Assembly: GCA_021228405.1 (NCBI GenBank)
Contig: JAJQRF010000003.1
Location: forward strand, 25,544 to 89,543
Direction: 5' to 3'
Length of the DNA stretch: 64,000 bases
From: Pyrinomonadaceae bacterium
Lineage (GTDB): Bacteria; Acidobacteriota; Blastocatellia; Pyrinomonadales; Pyrinomonadaceae
Shown: positions 42,392 to 51,672 of the stretch, one piece after another
Numbering within the stretch: the first letter of the stretch is position 1
Layout of the letters: every line of letters starts with the position of its first letter
Position numbers and translations under genes: made by a program
Notes under the pieces: generated by a model
Database searches by the model: none
Seen by the model: the letters and a program-made list of their open reading frames with translations, nothing else
Told to the model about the DNA's origin: nothing

Positions 42392-45300
42392 ATGCGTCGT
42401 TTTTTTCTCGCTTCGGTTTTGCTTTTACTGGCTTTCGTGCCGTTTTTTTCTCAAACCGCCAAAACCGCCGACCTGCTTCAGCAAATGATCGATCTGCCCG
42501 CGCCCGCGCCGCCGGGTCAGGAGGATGAGAGCGCACCGAAAAAAGACCGTCCGGCGGATTTTCTGAGCTATAAAAATGTCCCGCCCGACGATGCGCCGAT
42601 CGAGGATTTGACCGATTACTGGGCGAGTCAGACGGGCAGTCCCTATTCGCTCAATTTCAACCCGACGGCATCCGAAAAAACGATCGCCAGACTCCTTGAT
42701 TACTGCGAGGAAAATCCCGAAGAATTGATGAAGTTTCTCTCATCGTTCCCGCCGAAACGCGAAGTTGCCGAAAGAGTAAAGGCGATCTACGACAAGCTGA
42801 TGAACGATAAGGAATCGTCGAATTATGAAGCTTATGAATTTTCGCAAATCCGCCAATGGCTCAAGGACAACAGCACTTTTTACCTCGACGAACTGCTCCG
42901 CGACGCGCAAAAGGTCAAGGATACGAACGAATATATTTCAAACGAAGACCAGGCGACGCTGAGGTCGCTGGCACGCGTCGATTGGGATTCCGCAAGCCCG
43001 CTGATTTCGCGGCTCGAAACCGATTCGAGTAATCCTTTTTCGCAGATTATGGCGAAATGGGTTTTGTATCAGCACGCGCTCGACGAAAAAGACACGAGCG
43101 ACATCGACAAATACCGCCGCGATTTGCAGGAAATCGTCGAGGACAAGGAAGCACACTGGCGCAAACGCGATCTGGCAATGGATGCGCTGGTTGCGGGCGG
43201 CACGTGGGAAGGTCGCGACGAATGGTATCTTTCCCTGCTCGAAGACGAAACCCTGCTGAAGATTCAGGACAACGGCAACACGGGTTTGACGACGCTCATC
43301 TCCGCCGAACCGCCCGACAAATGGATCGAAAAAATGCTTGAAGCGGTGAAAAGCGATAAATTGTCCGTGCGTTCCGCCGCCGTCCGCAACCTGATGAATC
43401 AGTTTTCCAATGAGAAAGAGATCGCCCGCGCGCTTTTGCCCTGGCTGACCAATCCGAATTGGGCAAAATCTTCAAACAACGGCGAAAGACAACGATATAT
43501 CAACGCCCTCGGCGAGATCGATCTGCCGGAAAGTATCCCGGGTTTGATCGCCGTCCTGACGAACGAAGAAGATCAACGCACGAATGCGGCGCGGGCTTTG
43601 ACAAAATATAAGGACACAAGGGCGATTCCGCCGCTTCGCCTCGCGCTGACCGAAAGCAAAGATGTCGAATCGCGCAATGTTTTCATCAATGCCCTGATCG
43701 CTTGCGGCGGTTTTTCGGACGATGAATTGATGAGCGCGCTCGAAGCGTATGCCGAGTTGATCTCGACCGAAGAAGGACTTGAGAGAGTTTCATCTCAATA
43801 TGTTTACGTATCAGACGAAGAAGTCAGGTATCGACCGCTTCCGATGCAGATCAGTGTCGGGTTAATGGTTTCCGGGCTGAACGAACCGGGCGAAGGCTTG
43901 GTTTTACGCGCCGTCGAGCGGCTCAGAATTCTGCGCCGAACGAAACCTGCGGTCGCCAAATCGCTTGCCGAAATTATGCAGAAATGGCAAGGTCGCGCCA
44001 TTTATATCGAAATGCTCCGGCAGATCAAAACGGGCGAAGCGAATCTCGATCTGATCGTCAGTGTATTGTCGAAACGGAAGAGTTTGCGCGAACAGGTTCC
44101 GCTCGAAATTTCGGGACTGCACGGCGCAAGCGGGCTTGCCCGTGCCGTCGGAGCGTGTCTTGCCGAAGAAGAGATCAATTATCTGAGCATTCTCGGACAA
44201 ACCGACCGAAACGCGCAGATCGCGCTTTTCGGTTGTGCCCGCCTGCTTCGCGCCAGACTTCCGCTCAATGAGGTCAGCGGTTTTCTGAAATCGGACGATA
44301 AACTGCTCGTGCTTGCCGCTGAACGCTATCTCGAATCGCAGGACAGCGCGGCGGCGCGCAATCTGGTGCTTGCCAATCGTCCGAATCAAGCCTCGCTGCT
44401 CGGCGCGCGCCAGGCATTTTTTACGGGAAATCAGGTTTCCTATAATGGGGAAACTCTCAGCTTGCTTTTTGAAAGCGTCAACGGCATCGGTTTTTGGTCG
44501 CCGGATTCTCCCGCTTTCAACAAGTCCGAACAAAAGCTGCAGAAAGAGATCAGAGAAGATGTAAACCTGACGGCGGTTTTCGGCGTTTTGCCCGAAGCCG
44601 CGACCGGACAGCAAATCATCCGGGTTTATAAAGACCGTATCGTTTACAGTTTCTACGAAGATGCGGCGCGTTACCGCGAACGCGTTCTGACATCGAAGGA
44701 ATACGAAGATTTTTACAGGTTTCTGATCGAAAACAATATTGACGGTCTGTCGAGTTCAAATGGTTCGTGCGAAGACTGTGTGGCGAGCGAATTTGTTATG
44801 TTCGGCAAAAACGGCGGGCGGCGCATCTTTGTCGGTTCGACCTACACCGCACCTGCGGCTTTCAAAAAACTGTTGGAAAAATTTGAAGCCTTCAAAAAAA
44901 GCGATTTGAAACTTCGTTATCTGCTGGCTGATAAGATCAAAGGTTTGGAAGTTTTACTGGCAAACGATCAATTCCCTGTTTATTCGGTCTGGAAAAGGGA
45001 CGACGATCTGCGTTTTCTGGTCGAGGACAAAGCCCGCGGCGAAGAGATCGAAAAATCCATCGTCGCACAACTCAAATCGGAACTGCCGGCGGACGAAAAT
45101 GCTCAGAACTATCAATTGCTGGAAAAACGCCGACAGGAAATAGCTTTCGCGCATTTCGCGTGGCGCAAGTTAGAGAACGGCAAGCCCGGTCGGATCGTTT
45201 CACAGCCCGACGAAGCACAGTTTTTACGCGATGAAACGCAAGCGGGCGAGTTTCCCGAGATCGCAACTTCGGCGCGCGCCTGGCAGGTGCGCACGAAAAA

Positions 45301-46039
45301 CGGCGAAATCCACGCGGGCAATTTTTACGACGGCGGTTTATACCGCATCGTGCCCGGTCAAACGCCCGTCAAAATAAAGGACGGCAAATATATGTCCCCG
45401 ATCGTCACCGCCGACGGCAGATGGGCGATCGCCTCGAAAGGCGGGGAAGAATGGAACGATCCGGTTAATATCGTCCGCATCGATCTGCAAACGGGCAGGG
45501 AGTTTCCGGTGGCGGTTTCGCCTGCCGATGCGTTTTATCCGCTTGCATTTGTCGGTTCGCAAAACAAAGTTCTGCTTTACCGCACAAAAGGAGTTTATAA
45601 ACGTTATCGTTTTGCTTTTGAAAACCGCGACGACGATGAAAGCGACGAAGAAATCAATACGGTCGAAGCAGTTCCGAGGCTTTCGGTGAGAGAAAAGCAA
45701 AAACCGAATCCGAGTCCGAAAACGCCCGAATTTTATCTGCTGGACGCGAATACTGGCACGGCGCAGTTAGTCAAAGGCGAATTCAGACCGCTCAGGCAAT
45801 TGACCTATCGACCGCTTCAGCCGACGGCAAATGCAAATGAATTTTGGGCGGCGATCTACAATTCGCAAACGAAAATGACCGAAATCGGCAGATACAACGA
45901 AAAAACTTTTGCGTTTCAGGCAGTAAAACAGATTCCCGACATCAGCTTAAATAGTATGGATATTTGGGTTGACGAAAAGGAAGCCAAAATCTATTTCGTT
46001 TATCAAGGTCATCTGCTCGCTCTGCCGCTGGCAAACTAA
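42392..46039 (+). CDS. Large secreted HEAT-repeat protein
   Basis: The 1215-residue protein has a signal peptide (residues 1-20, ending PFFSQ), an acidic Pro-rich stretch, then HEAT-like helical repeats through about residue 700 (for example SVRSAAVRNLMNQFSNEKEI, IPGLIAVLTNEEDQRTNAAR). The last 300 residues look beta-rich, propeller-like (KYMSPIVTADGRWAIASKGG, LLDANTGTAQLVKGEF). It is likely a periplasmic scaffold or binding protein; no enzyme motif is seen. Promoter and terminator bracket it as a single-gene unit. Confidence 0.75.
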   Translation: MRRFFLASVLLLLAFVPFFSQTAKTADLLQQMIDLPAPAPPGQEDESAPKKDRPADFLSYKNVPPDDAPIEDLTDYWASQTGSPYSLNFNPTASEKTIARLLDYCEENPEELMKFLSSFPPKREVAERVKAIYDKLMNDKESSNYEAYEFSQIRQWLKDNSTFYLDELLRDAQKVKDTNEYISNEDQATLRSLARVDWDSASPLISRLETDSSNPFSQIMAKWVLYQHALDEKDTSDIDKYRRDLQEIVEDKEAHWRKRDLAMDALVAGGTWEGRDEWYLSLLEDETLLKIQDNGNTGLTTLISAEPPDKWIEKMLEAVKSDKLSVRSAAVRNLMNQFSNEKEIARALLPWLTNPNWAKSSNNGERQRYINALGEIDLPESIPGLIAVLTNEEDQRTNAARALTKYKDTRAIPPLRLALTESKDVESRNVFINALIACGGFSDDELMSALEAYAELISTEEGLERVSSQYVYVSDEEVRYRPLPMQISVGLMVSGLNEPGEGLVLRAVERLRILRRTKPAVAKSLAEIMQKWQGRAIYIEMLRQIKTGEANLDLIVSVLSKRKSLREQVPLEISGLHGASGLARAVGACLAEEEINYLSILGQTDRNAQIALFGCARLLRARLPLNEVSGFLKSDDKLLVLAAERYLESQDSAAARNLVLANRPNQASLLGARQAFFTGNQVSYNGETLSLLFESVNGIGFWSPDSPAFNKSEQKLQKEIREDVNLTAVFGVLPEAATGQQIIRVYKDRIVYSFYEDAARYRERVLTSKEYEDFYRFLIENNIDGLSSSNGSCEDCVASEFVMFGKNGGRRIFVGSTYTAPAAFKKLLEKFEAFKKSDLKLRYLLADKIKGLEVLLANDQFPVYSVWKRDDDLRFLVEDKARGEEIEKSIVAQLKSELPADENAQNYQLLEKRRQEIAFAHFAWRKLENGKPGRIVSQPDEAQFLRDETQAGEFPEIATSARAWQVRTKNGEIHAGNFYDGGLYRIVPGQTPVKIKDGKYMSPIVTADGRWAIASKGGEEWNDPVNIVRIDLQTGREFPVAVSPADAFYPLAFVGSQNKVLLYRTKGVYKRYRFAFENRDDDESDEEINTVEAVPRLSVREKQKPNPSPKTPEFYLLDANTGTAQLVKGEFRPLRQLTYRPLQPTANANEFWAAIYNSQTKMTEIGRYNEKTFAFQAVKQIPDISLNSMDIWVDEKEAKIYFVYQGHLLALPLAN

Positions 46040-46055
46040 GCACTAAAACATTCCA

Positions 46056-46110
46056 TCGGCGGGAATTAAATCTATCGTCTTTTATTTCCCGCCGACACCG
46101 AAATGCTTTT
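46056..46110 (+). terminator. Probable terminator after the HEAT gene
   Basis: TCGGCGGGAA (46056-46065) and TTCCCGCCGA (46086-46095) form a perfect 10-bp stem with a 20-base loop; CTTTTTGTT follows at about 46105. Confidence 0.65.
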
Positions 46111-46140
46111 TGTTAAATTGAACTCAGTGTTATTTTTCTA

Positions 46141-46824
46141 TCAGTTGGTTATTGAAAAATCCAAAACGATCTCGCCCGAAATATCACCTTCCGTCGTTGA
46201 TTTGATGATTTTAGCCTGATTTACGAACATCTTTACCTCGGATGAATTGCGTTTATAGATTTCCTTCGCAAAGCTCTTTTTGATCTGATTCCTTATTTCG
46301 TTCGGGACGGGTTTAGTGTTTGGGAAATTCGGCTTTTCAACTCGTTCGGGAAGATTGTTTTCGGCAACCCGAAACATTACTTTTGCCGAGATTCTTCCGC
46401 TAACCGGAGTAACTTTCGGAAGCCCTTTTTCAACCATTCCCGATAAATTGTTCCATTTCATTTTGGCAATTTTAAGCCTTATCTTTTTTCTTATTTCTGC
46501 AATGATCGCGGGAGAAATCCTGCCGCCCCTGAATTTATCCCGGCTTATCCCGATTCCCAATTTTTTCCCGATCCTGTTCAGCCGTTCGGTATTAATGTTT
46601 ATTTTTTCAATGGGCGAATCGGAATTAAAAAGATTTCTTATCTCATCTTCAATTTCAAATTCATCAACAAACTCCGCGCTGAATTCTTCAGCCGTCATTA
46701 AAAGACATTCTTTTATTTCCTGATGTTTCTTTAGCTGATTGCTTTGCGAAATGACGACCGAATCATAAACTTCCTCGATCAGTTTCGCCGAAAATGCCGA
46801 CAATTCAAGATTTATCTCTTCCAT
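46141..46824 (-). CDS. Protein of unknown function, partner of 46854
   Basis: This 227-residue protein has no signal peptide or membrane span. The N-terminal half is acidic and helical; the C-terminal half is basic, ending in a beta-like stretch (STTEGDISGEIVLDFSITN) that resembles the ending of the preceding gene product (NISGKVSIEAIIVK). It follows the 46854 gene by 29 bp, so the two are probably co-expressed and may interact. No family recognised. Confidence 0.6.
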   Translation of the reverse strand: MEEINLELSAFSAKLIEEVYDSVVISQSNQLKKHQEIKECLLMTAEEFSAEFVDEFEIEDEIRNLFNSDSPIEKININTERLNRIGKKLGIGISRDKFRGGRISPAIIAEIRKKIRLKIAKMKWNNLSGMVEKGLPKVTPVSGRISAKVMFRVAENNLPERVEKPNFPNTKPVPNEIRNQIKKSFAKEIYKRNSSEVKMFVNQAKIIKSTTEGDISGEIVLDFSITN

Positions 46825-46853
46825 ATTCGCCCTCTTTTTCCGTCGATTCCCGC

Positions 46854-47627
46854 CTATTTTACAATAATGGCTTCGATGCTGACCTTTCCGCTGATGTTAA
46901 TGTTCGTTGATGTTGACTGACCGGTTGAAGACGTGTTCGTGCTGACCTTAACCTGACTGTAATTAAGGTTGGCGGCAATCCCGAGACTGTTTCTCAAGCC
47001 GGACAGAACTCTCTTTCTGCCGAAAGAAGCGTTCAGATTTGCCCCGAAATTTCTATCGCTCGTATCTTGCGAAACCTGATGCCGGTATTCGCTTTCCCAG
47101 GTCGAAAACATCAGATTTGATTCGACCAGAATCTTACTGAACTGCAATTTGGAAAATCCCATATTTACCATTTCTTTGAGAATCGAATACTTATTTGAAG
47201 CGATTTTCTGTGCGATGGCATCAAGCAAACTCCCGATGTTGGAGTTAGTATTGATCGTTCCGGCATTCAGCCCCAGTGCCGTGTTCAATGTTTGTATGTC
47301 GGATGCCTGATTGTTAGCGTCAAAAACTATCAGGTCCGTTTTTTCGATATTGTTGCTTTTCGGCAGTAAAGTCAGAGCCGAATTTCCGCCTTTGAGAAGA
47401 ATCGTTCCGAGGAAATCCTGAATTTCTTCCAAACTTATCTCGCTTTTCGTGTCGTTGATATATTCGGTCAGGGTTTTGGAAACATCCTTGGTAAATTGAG
47501 AATACGCCTCCATTTGTTTGATTTGTGCCGCAATCACGGCATCGAACGTTCCGTTTAATAACTGCGCGACGAATTCGGGAAATTTGATTCTTTCCAAGCT
47601 CGCCGCCTGATCTAATGTGTAACTCAT
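46854..47627 (-). CDS. Protein of unknown function
   Basis: The 257 residues contain helical N-terminal and central regions (LDQAASLERIKFPEFVAQLL, MEAYSQFTKDVSKTLTEYI) and a Ser/Thr/Asn-rich C-terminal beta-strand region (KVSTNTSSTGQSTSTNINIS). No export signal or membrane segment is visible. It is the first of a two-gene unit with 46141 and is divergent from marC. Together with the products at 22787, 40941 and 48473 it belongs to a set of soluble proteins of unknown role in this genome segment. Confidence 0.6.
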   Translation of the reverse strand: MSYTLDQAASLERIKFPEFVAQLLNGTFDAVIAAQIKQMEAYSQFTKDVSKTLTEYINDTKSEISLEEIQDFLGTILLKGGNSALTLLPKSNNIEKTDLIVFDANNQASDIQTLNTALGLNAGTINTNSNIGSLLDAIAQKIASNKYSILKEMVNMGFSKLQFSKILVESNLMFSTWESEYRHQVSQDTSDRNFGANLNASFGRKRVLSGLRNSLGIAANLNYSQVKVSTNTSSTGQSTSTNINISGKVSIEAIIVK

Positions 47628-47720
47628 ATTTTTTTCTCCATTTCGTAAAATTGCACAAATTTCCGTGCTTCAGTAATGTGTGATTTATAAACGCAAAACG
47701 TAACGCGAAAAAAAAATAAT

Positions 47721-47749
47721 TTGTCGTGTGCGGGTTTTGCCGTTATGAT
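47721..47749 (+). promoter_or_regulatory. Sigma-70 promoter of marC
   Basis: TTGTCG (47721-47726), a 17-bp spacer and TATGAT (47744-47749), about 20 bp upstream of the marC ATG. Confidence 0.6.
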
Positions 47750-47770
47750 GTTTTTTGTGAAACGCATTTT

Positions 47771-48379
47771 ATGACAACACTTTCCGCCGCATTACTGCTT
47801 TTTCTCGTGATCGATCCGCTCGGAAATATTCCGATGTTTATGACGACGCTGAAAAAGGTCGAAAATTCGCGCCAGCGAAAGGTTGTCGTGCGCGAGCTGA
47901 TGATCGCGCTTTTCGTGTTGGTCGGATTTCTTTTTCTCGGTCAATATCTGCTTCAATTACTGCATCTGAGCGAAACGGCTCTGACAACGGCGGGCGGCAT
48001 TATTTTGCTGATAATTGCGATCAAAATGATCTTTCCGTCGCATAATTCGGGCTTACAGCAGGATGTCGAAGGCGAACCTTTTATCGTGCCGCTGGCGATT
48101 CCGTATGTCGCGGGACCATCGGCAATGGCGACCGCGCTTCTGATGATGAGCCGCGAACCCGAACGCTGGCTCGATTGGCTTTTAGCCGTCTTTATCGCCT
48201 GGTTCGCATCGGCGGTAATTATCTATTTTTCAAGCTATTTTGCCCGCTTTTTAGGTGAAAAAGGTTTGATCGCGATCGAAAGACTGATGGGAATGCTGTT
48301 GATTACGGTTGCCGTGCAGATGCTTCTGACGGGCATCGCCGAATTTGTCGGTAAATCGCTGGAAAAAGTTCCGCAATGA
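47771..48379 (+). CDS. MarC-family integral membrane protein
   Basis: From the ATG at 47771 the protein has 202 residues, six hydrophobic segments and the family hallmarks FLVIDPLGNIPMF and PLAIPYVAGPSAMATAL. MarC proteins (UPF0056) are inner-membrane proteins of unresolved function, historically linked to multidrug resistance without firm proof. An upstream in-frame start at 47726 overlaps the promoter and is rejected. The stop codon overlaps the start of a 30-codon gene (ATGA). Confidence 0.93.
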   Translation: MTTLSAALLLFLVIDPLGNIPMFMTTLKKVENSRQRKVVVRELMIALFVLVGFLFLGQYLLQLLHLSETALTTAGGIILLIIAIKMIFPSHNSGLQQDVEGEPFIVPLAIPYVAGPSAMATALLMMSREPERWLDWLLAVFIAWFASAVIIYFSSYFARFLGEKGLIAIERLMGMLLITVAVQMLLTGIAEFVGKSLEKVPQ

Positions 48380-48468
48380 AATTTTCGCGCAATCAGTTAA
48401 TCGGCGCATTTATCGTTTTCAGCCTGATTTTACTGATCGCGCTGGCTCGCTTGGTTTCCGTAAAATAG
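48376..48468 (+). CDS. 30-residue single-span membrane peptide coupled to marC
   Basis: The ATG at 48376 overlaps the marC stop (ATGA) and opens a frame ending TAG at 48466-48468. The peptide starts MKFSRNQ, has one hydrophobic span (LIGAFIVFSLILLIALA) and ends RLVSVK, so both flanks are basic. The overlap implies translational coupling. It may be a small subunit or regulator of the MarC protein. Short length makes the call tentative. Confidence 0.55.
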   Translation: MKFSRNQLIGAFIVFSLILLIALARLVSVK

Positions 48469-48472
48469 TTTT

Positions 48473-48838
48473 TCAATATAAGAAACCCGCCGTTTGATGA
48501 GTGACTTGAATAGTCGGGTAGAAATCGAGCGAAACGTTTTCCGTCCCTTCGATCAGTTGCAGGGATTTGACCTCTGATGTCGTCATAGAAATGCAATCGC
48601 CCGACGACGGAATCTGAAACCGAATCTGCGCGCCCGTAAAAAGCTCGAAGTGATTCAAAAGAATTGCCGTGACCGCCATTCCGCGAATCGCGCCGCCGCT
48701 CAAAATTCCTCTTTTTGCCGAAATGTCGGTCAACGTAAATTGATAAGTGCTGTTCAACGTCCGCAAGATCAAAGTGTCGCCGTCGTAAAGCCGATTGTAT
48801 GAAATTCTGTCCGACGCATTGATGTTTTGAATGCTCAT
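48473..48838 (-). CDS. Small soluble protein of unknown function
   Basis: From the ATG at 48838, preceded by AGGAAAG, the product has 121 residues, predicted mostly beta (DTLILRTLNSTYQFTLTDIS, GAQIRFQIPSSGDCISMTT), with no signal peptide. The start at 48922 would overlap the upstream terminator and lacks a ribosome-binding site. No family recognised. Confidence 0.6.
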   Translation of the reverse strand: MSIQNINASDRISYNRLYDGDTLILRTLNSTYQFTLTDISAKRGILSGGAIRGMAVTAILLNHFELFTGAQIRFQIPSSGDCISMTTSEVKSLQLIEGTENVSLDFYPTIQVTHQTAGFLY

Positions 48839-48910
48839 AATCTTTCCTGTTTTTCCGAAATAAAAATGGGTTTGTTGGATAACAGAAACAAGATTAATGC
48901 GAAAAAATAA

Positions 48911-48943
48911 AAAAATCACCACCTGTTCGGGTAGTGATTTTTT
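48911..48943 (-). terminator. Intrinsic terminator after the GH92 gene
   Basis: AAAAATCACC and GTGATTTTTT flank an ACC/GGT inner stem and the loop TGTTC. On the minus strand the hairpin runs into T residues, right after the GH92 stop. Confidence 0.75.
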
Positions 48944-48965
48944 AATATCTTAAGTTTATTTTCCG

Positions 48966-51260
48966 TTAAAGTTTTGGCTTATCTCTCATTTCAAACACCA
49001 ATTTTCCACCGTTCATAATTTCGGAATGCGTGATGTATCGGCGATCGATCGCCTTTCCGTTCAATAAAACCTTGCTCACATAAACGTTTTTGTCCGATTG
49101 ATTTTGCGCTTCGATTGAAAGAGTCTTGCCGTTTTCGAGCTTCAAAATTGCCGTTTTGATCGCCGGACTTCCCAAAGAATATTGATCGTTCCCAGGCGCA
49201 ACGGGATAAAAACCGAGCGTTGAAAACAAAAACCAAGCCGACATCTGACCGCAATCGTCATTGCCGCCAAGCCCGTCGGGTGTCGGTTTGTATTGATGTT
49301 TGAGAATCATCCGCACGCGTTCCTGCGTTTTGTGCGGCGCGTTTGTCCAGTTGTAGAGATACGCGGCGTGATGCGCGGGTTCGTTGCCGTGAACGTAGCC
49401 GCCGATAATGCCTTCGCGCGTGATGTCTTCGGTTTCGGCGAAAAATTCGTCGGGCAGATTCATCGTGAAAAGCTCGTCCATATATTTTTCAAATTTTACT
49501 TTTCCGCCCATTTTTTCGATCATCGCATCGGGATTATGCGGAACGTAAAGACTGTAATTCCAAGCGTTTCCTTCGATAAAACCTTGATCGTGCGTTTGCA
49601 GTGCGTCGAATTTTTCACGGAATTTTCCGTCCGACATTTTCGGGCGCATAAAGCCGACCGACGAATCGTAAACGTTTCGCCAATTTTCCGAACGCTTTGA
49701 AAATTCGTCGTAAATCTCTTTCCGGTTCAACTTTTGCGCCGCCTGCGCGATCGCCCAATCGTCGTAAGCGTATTCGAGCGTTTTGGAAACCGATGACGAA
49801 TTTTTGTCTTCGGGAACGTAGCCGAGCTTCATATAAAATTCGAGTCCGTCGTAATATTTCGTCCGCGCCGTGTTTGCCATCGCGTCGAGTGCTTTGTTTG
49901 CGTCAACGCCTTCGATATTCCCTTTTACAATCGCATCCGAAATCACGGAAACCGAATGATAGCCGATCATACACCAATTTTCATTCGCGTAATGCGACCA
50001 AACGGGCAGCATTTTATGCACACTCTGGTCGTAGTGCGCGAGCATCGAATTGACCATTTCGCGGTTGCGTTTCGGCTGAACGATGTTGAAAAACGGATGA
50101 AGTGCGCGGTATGTGTCCCAAAGCGAAAAGGTCGTGTAGTTCGTAAAATTTTTCGCCGTGTGGACGTTTTGATCCAAACCTTTATATTTCCCGTCCGCGT
50201 CCATATAAACGGTCGGCGACAAAAAAGTGTGATAAAGCGCGGTGTAAAAATTTACCAGATCGCCTTTATTTTCGGCGGTTACGGCAATTTTTCCGAGTTC
50301 TCTGTTCCATTCGTCCTGACCTTGTTTTTTGATCTTTTCAAAATTCCAGTCGGGCGTTTCGGTTCGTAAATTAGCAAGCGCGCCTTCGGTCGAAACGGGC
50401 GAAAGCGCGAATTTCACCTGGATTTTCTCGTCTTTTTTGGTGGTGAAATCGAAATATGCGCGGATTTGTTTCCCTGCCGCTTCGGGAAAGTTTTTCGTTT
50501 GATCGAACTTGCGCCAGAAGCCTTTGTAATCTTGTTTTTCGTAATTTTTGAAACCGTAATTTTTGAAAGGTTTGGAAAATTCCATCGCAAAATAAACGGT
50601 TCTGGTGCGCGCCCAGCCGTTTGTTTGACGATAGCCGACAATCGTGTGATCGTTTTCGACGCGCACAAAAGTCCAGACGTTTTTGTCGTCGTAATTATAA
50701 ATTCCGTGCATTAAATCGAGAATAATATGCGAATTTTCGGATTCGGGAAAAGTATATTGATGAACGCCGACGCGCGTTGTCGTCGTCATTTCGGCTAAAA
50801 TTTCGTCGTCTTCGAGCAAAACTTTGTAATAATTCGGCTCGGCAATTTCGGTCGAATGCGAAAATTTTGAACGAAAACCGCTTTTCGGATCGTCCTTTGT
50901 GCCCGGTTCGAGATTCAGTTCGCCGACCGTCGGCATAATCAGAAAATCGCCGAGGTCGGAATGTCCGGTTCCCGAAAAATGCGTGTGCGAAAATCCGACG
51001 ATCGTCGAATCGTCGTAGTTGTAGCCTGCGCAGTATTTGTATGCGTCTTTGTTGTATTTTCCCGAAATATTATGCGGCTGTTGGTCGGTGTCGGGCGAAA
51101 GCTGAACCGAACCGAAAGGCACGGTCGCGCCGGGAAATGTGTGTCCCATTTTCTGCGTTCCGATCAAAGGATTGACGTATTGAATGAAATTTTCCGATTT
51201 TTGCGCCATTAAATTTAATTGGAAAGCGAGCAGAACGAAGCCGATTAATAGTTTTTTCAT
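48966..51260 (-). CDS. GH92-family alpha-mannosidase, secreted
   Basis: This 764-residue protein has a signal peptide (ending NLMAQ) and the GH92 hallmarks: GTQKMGHTFPGATVPFGSVQ near the N-terminus, HTHFSGTGHSD, SLWDTYRALHP, GNEPAHHAAYLYNW and GGNDDCGQMSAWFLFSTLGF near the C-terminus. GH92 enzymes are calcium-dependent exo-alpha-mannosidases; the catalytic Glu and Asp regions (EGNAWNYS, GNDDCGQ) are present. It stands alone, with no sugar transporter or regulator next to it. Confidence 0.95.
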   Translation of the reverse strand: MKKLLIGFVLLAFQLNLMAQKSENFIQYVNPLIGTQKMGHTFPGATVPFGSVQLSPDTDQQPHNISGKYNKDAYKYCAGYNYDDSTIVGFSHTHFSGTGHSDLGDFLIMPTVGELNLEPGTKDDPKSGFRSKFSHSTEIAEPNYYKVLLEDDEILAEMTTTTRVGVHQYTFPESENSHIILDLMHGIYNYDDKNVWTFVRVENDHTIVGYRQTNGWARTRTVYFAMEFSKPFKNYGFKNYEKQDYKGFWRKFDQTKNFPEAAGKQIRAYFDFTTKKDEKIQVKFALSPVSTEGALANLRTETPDWNFEKIKKQGQDEWNRELGKIAVTAENKGDLVNFYTALYHTFLSPTVYMDADGKYKGLDQNVHTAKNFTNYTTFSLWDTYRALHPFFNIVQPKRNREMVNSMLAHYDQSVHKMLPVWSHYANENWCMIGYHSVSVISDAIVKGNIEGVDANKALDAMANTARTKYYDGLEFYMKLGYVPEDKNSSSVSKTLEYAYDDWAIAQAAQKLNRKEIYDEFSKRSENWRNVYDSSVGFMRPKMSDGKFREKFDALQTHDQGFIEGNAWNYSLYVPHNPDAMIEKMGGKVKFEKYMDELFTMNLPDEFFAETEDITREGIIGGYVHGNEPAHHAAYLYNWTNAPHKTQERVRMILKHQYKPTPDGLGGNDDCGQMSAWFLFSTLGFYPVAPGNDQYSLGSPAIKTAILKLENGKTLSIEAQNQSDKNVYVSKVLLNGKAIDRRYITHSEIMNGGKLVFEMRDKPKL

Positions 51261-51344
51261 TTTGATTTTAAGAAAGATTTCGATTGATAATTTTAGATGA
51301 TATGTGAAACGAACCGGAAAACAAAACGATTCGTATTAAAGAAA

Positions 51345-51668
51345 ATGAACGACGACAATAATTCAAACGAAACTCAAATTTCGATCCATATTTTCAGCGT
51401 TTCGGCGGCTTTGGTCGGGGTTTGCCTGACGGTTATCGGAATTTTTCGCGCCATCGGCGAACTAAAATCCTTCAGCACTTTCGGAGATAATGTTTTAGCG
51501 ATCGACGCGCTTATTTTCCTCGCTTCGTGCATTTTTGCTTACAGTTCGCTCCGCTCGGCAGATTTGAAGAAAAAACACAAACTCGAAAAGATCGCCGACG
51601 CGCTTTTTATTTTCGGGCTTTCATTAATGGCGGTCGTTTGCACGATCATCGCATATACTTTTATATAA
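51345..51668 (+). CDS. Small membrane protein of unknown function
   Basis: The 107-residue product from the ATG at 51345 has three hydrophobic segments (about 14-36, 53-72 and 83-105). No motif is recognised. The gene ends four bases before the TTG start of miaA, so it may be coupled with it. Confidence 0.55.
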   Translation: MNDDNNSNETQISIHIFSVSAALVGVCLTVIGIFRAIGELKSFSTFGDNVLAIDALIFLASCIFAYSSLRSADLKKKHKLEKIADALFIFGLSLMAVVCTIIAYTFI

Positions 51669-51672
51669 AGCT

